Shown here in pieces: positions 6,464 to 9,412 of a stretch of DNA of 9,412 bases. Position 1 is the stretch's first letter, and every line of letters begins with the position of its first letter. The notes under the pieces were generated by a model. That model did not search any database and was not told the origin of the DNA. It saw nothing but the letters and a program-made list of their open reading frames with translations. The position numbers were made by a program, and so were the translations under genes. Origin of the DNA: Bacillota bacterium (GTDB taxonomy: Bacteria > Bacillota > Clostridia > Saccharofermentanales > UBA5734); assembly GCA_023438965.1 (NCBI GenBank), contig JAEXPB010000492.1, forward strand, positions 1 to 9,412, in the 5' to 3' direction.

Positions 6464-8377
6464 ATGGAACTGCTTGTCTGCCTGCTGGCCGCGCCGGTTG
6501 TAACCGCCGGGTTGCTGCTGGTTTTTCGCCGGGAGCTTCTCCAGCGCGTGCTGGTCGTCGCATCGGCAACTTTTCAGGCAGTTTGCGCGCTGCTGTTGAT
6601 TTTCCAAAATTACCAGGCGCCGAATTACTATTATCTGATTTCTTCGGAAACGCTCAACGAAATCATGATCGGCATCGAATCTGTGCTGGCCCTTTACCTG
6701 GTCTATGTGGCCTGGCGCCGCCGCAGTCCGCTGGTAGCCATCCTGGGATTGCTCCAGATCGGCGCCATGTTCTGGTTCGAACTGGGCGGCAGCCATTCCA
6801 GCGCGACGATGCATCACCATCTGGCCATCGACAAGCTGACCTTGCTGATGATCGGGATCATCGCCGTGGTCGGCGGCTTCATCCTGATCTACACCCAGCC
6901 CTATATGCGCAAGCATCAGGCGCACCATCCCGAGCAGCCGGACCGCCGGTATCTGTTCAACAGCGTCATGATGTTCTTCCTGACCGCCATGTACGGCATC
7001 GTCCTCAGCAACGACCTGGTCTGGATCTACTTTTTCTGGGAGCTGACCACGATCTGCTCTTTCATCCTGATCGGCTATCCGAAGCCCGACGAAGCGCTGC
7101 GCAATGCGACACATGCTCTGCTGCTCAATCTGCTGGGCGGCGTCTGCTTCGTGGCGGCGATCATCGGGCTGGGCCTGGTCTGGAACCTGACCGAATTGCG
7201 CGAATTGCTCAAATTCCAGCACCCCGATGCGTTGATCCTGCCCCTGATCCTGCTGGCCATCGCCGGCCTGACCAAATCCGCCCAGCTGCCGTTTTCCCGC
7301 TGGCTGCTCGGAGCGATGGTCGCGCCGACCCCATCATCGGCCCTGCTGCATTCGTCGACCATGGTCAAGGCCGGCGTCTATCTTCTGATCCGCATCAGTC
7401 CGCTGCTGAGCGGCAATGCCGCCGGTCTGACTGTGGTTCTGATCGGCGGCCTGACTTTCGTCCTGGGCTCGCTGATGGCCATTCCGCAGTCTGACGCCAA
7501 GAAGGTCCTGGCCTGGTCGACAATCGCCAACCTGGGCCTGATCGTCACCTGCGCGGGCATCGGAACGCACGAATCCATCTGGGCGGCGATCATGCTGGTG
7601 CTGTTCCACGCCGTATCCAAGTCGCTGCTGTTCCTCGCGGTCGGCAGCATCGAGCAGGTGATCGGCACCCGCGACATCGAAGCCATGCACGGCTTGATCA
7701 TCAAACTGCCCGGCCTGGCCCTGGTGCTGTCGATCGGGATCGCCGGCATGTTCCTGGCGCCTTTCGGCATGCTGGTCTCCAAGTGGGCGGCCCTGAAATC
7801 CTTCATCGACAGCGGCAATCTGCTGACTGTGCTTTTCCTGGTGTTCGGCAGCGCGGCGACTCTCTTTTACTGGACCAAATGGCTCGGCAAGGTCATCACG
7901 ATCATGCATCGCAAAGAACGGCTCCAGCACCCGTCCAGCCTGCTCGAGTGGCTGCCGCTGAGCGGCCTGGCCGGCCTGGTCATCATCCTCTGCGTCGGAT
8001 TCCCGCAAGTTTCCGCCAATCTGATCATGCCTTTCCTCGAGGAGCACTTCGGCACGGCCGGCCTGGTGATCATCAGTGCCGGCAACCAGATGATCATGCT
8101 GCTGATGCTGATCATGATCGCGCTGTTCCCGCTCGGTCTGCGGCTGGCCTCGGCTCTCGACGACAAAATCACCTCGGTCTACATGGCCGGCGTCAACCTG
8201 GGCGACAACCGGATGTACATGGACTCCATGGGCGAGCCGAAGCGGGTCTTCCTGTCCAACTGGTACCTGGTCAACCTTTTTGGCGAAGGCCGCCTGCTGC
8301 AGCCTGCGCTCCTGGGCACGGCGGTCTTCCTGGCCGGCATGGTCCTGTATACGATCGGGAGGACATTATGGTTCTGA
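6464..8377 (+). CDS. echA: Ech hydrogenase subunit A, NuoL/antiporter-like
   Basis: This is the large polytopic membrane subunit of the energy-converting Ech hydrogenase, 637 residues, close to the usual EchA length. It belongs to the proton_antipo_M (NuoL/M/N, Mrp) family and should form the ion-translocating channel. The key charged residues are present: Glu193 in the WELTT motif, Lys271 in LTKSAQLPF, His296 and Lys302 in LLHSSTMVKAG, and Lys386 in FHAVSKSLLF. About fourteen or more hydrophobic segments span the chain, with one more at the very C-terminus after residue 610. The Ech assignment rather than Nuo, Mbh or Hyf rests on the neighbours: echA is followed directly by echB and echC, the echABC order known from Methanosarcina and Caldanaerobacter. 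The ATG follows a tandem GAGGAAAC site. The last ten bases overlap echB, implying coupled translation. Confidence 0.93.
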   Translation: MELLVCLLAAPVVTAGLLLVFRRELLQRVLVVASATFQAVCALLLIFQNYQAPNYYYLISSETLNEIMIGIESVLALYLVYVAWRRRSPLVAILGLLQIGAMFWFELGGSHSSATMHHHLAIDKLTLLMIGIIAVVGGFILIYTQPYMRKHQAHHPEQPDRRYLFNSVMMFFLTAMYGIVLSNDLVWIYFFWELTTICSFILIGYPKPDEALRNATHALLLNLLGGVCFVAAIIGLGLVWNLTELRELLKFQHPDALILPLILLAIAGLTKSAQLPFSRWLLGAMVAPTPSSALLHSSTMVKAGVYLLIRISPLLSGNAAGLTVVLIGGLTFVLGSLMAIPQSDAKKVLAWSTIANLGLIVTCAGIGTHESIWAAIMLVLFHAVSKSLLFLAVGSIEQVIGTRDIEAMHGLIIKLPGLALVLSIGIAGMFLAPFGMLVSKWAALKSFIDSGNLLTVLFLVFGSAATLFYWTKWLGKVITIMHRKERLQHPSSLLEWLPLSGLAGLVIILCVGFPQVSANLIMPFLEEHFGTAGLVIISAGNQMIMLLMLIMIALFPLGLRLASALDDKITSVYMAGVNLGDNRMYMDSMGEPKRVFLSNWYLVNLFGEGRLLQPALLGTAVFLAGMVLYTIGRTLWF

Positions 8378-9234
8378 AAATTGTCATCATGCTGGCGGCC
8401 ATTCTGCTCGGTCCCTTCCTGGGCGGCTTCCTGGCCGGCCTCGACCGCCGTCTGACCGCCCGCCTGCAAAGCCGGATCGGACCGCCGCTCCTGCAGCCGT
8501 TCTTTGATATCGCCAAGCTGATGCGCAAGGAGACCGCGGTCGTCAACCATGCCCAAAGCTTCTTTGTCATGATCCACCTGATCTTCATGGTTTTTACCGT
8601 CGGCCTGTTTTTCTTCGGCAGCGACCTGCTGCTGACCATCTTCGCCTTGACCCTGTCCAGTATTTTCCTGGTCCTGGCCGCCTATGCCACCAACTCGCCT
8701 TACAGCAACCTGGGCGCCGACCGCGAGCTGCTGCTGATGTTGGCCGACGAGCCGATCCTGCTCCTGATCACGGTCGGCTTCTACATGCGTGCCGGCTCCT
8801 TTGCCGTCGGCGACCTGATCCGGCCGGATCTGCCGGCGATCCTGACCATGCCGGGCCTGTTCCTGGGCTACCTGCTGGTCCTGACCATCAAGCTCCGGAA
8901 ATCGCCTTTCGACCTCAGCACGTCCCACCATGCCCACCAGGAACTGGTCAAAGGGCTGACCACCGAATTCGCCGGCCGCACTCTGGCCATCGTCGAAATT
9001 GCCCACTGGTATGAATCCCTGCTGCTCTATGGCCTGGTCGGCCTGTTCTTTGCCGGCAGGTCGCCCTGGAGCCTGCTCATCATCCCGCTGGCCCTGATCG
9101 TGGTCTTCGTCCTGGAGATCCTGGCTGACAACGCGTTCGCCCGGATCAAATGGCAGGCGGCCCTGCGCACGACCTGGCTGACCGCAGCCAGCCTGGTCTT
9201 TATCAATCTGCTCATCCTATCGTTTTTCAAGTGA
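8368..9234 (+). CDS. echB: Ech hydrogenase subunit B, NuoH-like
   Basis: A membrane subunit of 288 residues in the complex I subunit 1 (NuoH/HycD/EchB) family. It anchors the hydrogenase arm and contributes to the path linking electron transfer with ion movement. Family motifs: DRRLTARLQSRIGPP at 26-40, then LLQPFFDIAKLMRKE at 41-55, and KSPFDLSTSHHAHQE at 178-192 continuing to E200-G203 (EFAG), which corresponds to the acidic loop of NuoH. There are about seven to eight hydrophobic segments. The frame is open far upstream, but that part merely overlaps echA in another frame. ATG 8368 is the right start, because GGGAGGA (8357-8363) lies 4 nt before it and MVLKIVIMLAAILL opens the first membrane helix. 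It overlaps the echA stop by 10 nt and ends 7 nt before echC. Confidence 0.94.
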   Translation: MVLKIVIMLAAILLGPFLGGFLAGLDRRLTARLQSRIGPPLLQPFFDIAKLMRKETAVVNHAQSFFVMIHLIFMVFTVGLFFFGSDLLLTIFALTLSSIFLVLAAYATNSPYSNLGADRELLLMLADEPILLLITVGFYMRAGSFAVGDLIRPDLPAILTMPGLFLGYLLVLTIKLRKSPFDLSTSHHAHQELVKGLTTEFAGRTLAIVEIAHWYESLLLYGLVGLFFAGRSPWSLLIIPLALIVVFVLEILADNAFARIKWQAALRTTWLTAASLVFINLLILSFFK

Positions 9235-9241
9235 GGAATTT

Positions 9242-9412
9242 ATGTCTGGTGTAGCCAAGTCCCCCTGGATCATCCATTATGACGGCTCGAGCTGCAACGG
9301 CTGCGACATCGAGGTTCTGGCCTGCCTGACGCCGCTGTATGACGTCGAGCGTTTTGGCCTGATCAACACCGGCAACCCCAAGCATGCCGACATCCTGCTG
9401 CTGACAGGGGCG
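9242..9412 (+). CDS. echC: Ech hydrogenase subunit C, NuoB-like, 3' end outside window
   Basis: The first 57 codons of the small [NiFe]-hydrogenase subunit, in the NuoB family, which binds the [4Fe-4S] cluster proximal to the active site. The visible N-terminus includes SPWIIHYDGSSCNGCDIE and LACLTPLYDVERFG, a very typical EchC sequence. Cys18 and Cys21 form the CxxC pair that supplies the first two cluster ligands; the remaining cysteines would lie past the window edge. The ATG follows GAGGAA (9233-9238), which overlaps the echB stop codon. The frame is open to the last base. It should pair with EchE (the NuoD-like large subunit), expected downstream with echD and echF. Confidence 0.96.
   Translation, partial: MSGVAKSPWIIHYDGSSCNGCDIEVLACLTPLYDVERFGLINTGNPKHADILLLTGA

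Noticed and set aside
6282..6503. Small plus-strand open frame spanning the ech leader, a possible leader peptide
   Set aside because: Its ATG lies upstream of the promoter, its coding would cover both promoter boxes and the terminator, and it runs into echA out of frame. No ATG or GTG with a ribosome site lies between the predicted start and the terminator.
6326..7222. Long antisense open frame (about 298 codons) opposite echA, and similar frames opposite echB, the helicase and the permease
   Set aside because: They are mirror images of GC-rich genes with strong third-position bias. Their translations are rich in Gln, Asp, Arg and His with no recognisable family.
7783..8367. N-terminal extension of the echB reading frame
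   Set aside because: It overlaps echA in another frame and encodes low-plausibility Arg/His/Pro-rich sequence. EchB homology begins at ATG 8368, which has its own ribosome binding site.
6464..9412. Respiratory complex I (nuo), Mbh or formate hydrogenlyase operon
   Set aside because: The order antiporter-like, NuoH-like, NuoB-like and the SSCNGCDIEVLACLTP start of the third gene fit Ech. Nuo and Hyf operons have a different gene order, and Mbh carries extra Mrp-like genes first. Genes past the window end would settle this fully.

Overview
The window looks like a chromosomal segment of a GC-rich (about 60 percent by eye), strictly fermentative member of the Bacillota, most likely a clostridial lineage. 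Reasons: strong AGGAGG-type ribosome binding sites, near-consensus sigma-A promoters, a NAT_N/GNAT_C-type acyltransferase typical of Clostridia, a CshA/DeaD-like DEAD-box helicase, and the start of an Ech-type [NiFe]-hydrogenase operon. The taxonomic call is an inference, because there is no rRNA gene or other marker in the window. No mobile element, CRISPR array, tRNA or rRNA gene was seen.

Layout. (1) Positions 2-3075, plus strand: an ABC export operon of the MacA-MacB type, split as in Gram-positives into an adaptor (5' end outside the window), an ATPase and an FtsX-fold permease. The genes are tightly packed, with a 6-nt gap and then an ATGA overlap. (2) Positions 3066-6164, minus strand: a two-domain acyltransferase followed by a DEAD-box RNA helicase with a DbpA-type RNA-binding domain. 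The helicase probably starts at TTG 5150 and has its own promoter inside the end of the acyltransferase gene. Its stop codon overlaps that of the ABC permease tail to tail. (3) Positions 6165-6463: a 299-nt divergent control region. (4) Positions 6464-9412, plus strand: echA (antiporter-like subunit), echB (NuoH-like subunit) and the first 57 codons of echC (NuoB-like [4Fe-4S] subunit). The echDEF genes are expected downstream.

How the parts work together. Ech couples oxidation of reduced ferredoxin with protons to H2 formation and ion translocation. EchA and EchB are its two membrane subunits, and EchC opens the peripheral electron-transfer arm. The ABC operon should export a small molecule, peptide or antimicrobial, with the adaptor and the FtsX permease acting outside the membrane and the ATPase inside.

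The most notable signal is the echA control region. It holds a near-perfect promoter (TTGACC, 17 bp, TATAAT) and then, about 13 nt past the predicted transcription start, a perfect intrinsic terminator (7-bp stem, T4 loop, T7 tract). The nearest upstream genes are divergent, so this terminator probably acts on transcripts begun at this promoter. It therefore looks like an attenuator. A 10-bp inverted repeat, CGTAAATGTT...AACATTTACG, sits just upstream of the -35 box and looks like an operator or activator site. Together these suggest two layers of control on the hydrogenase operon. All of this comes from reading the sequence and none of it has been tested.
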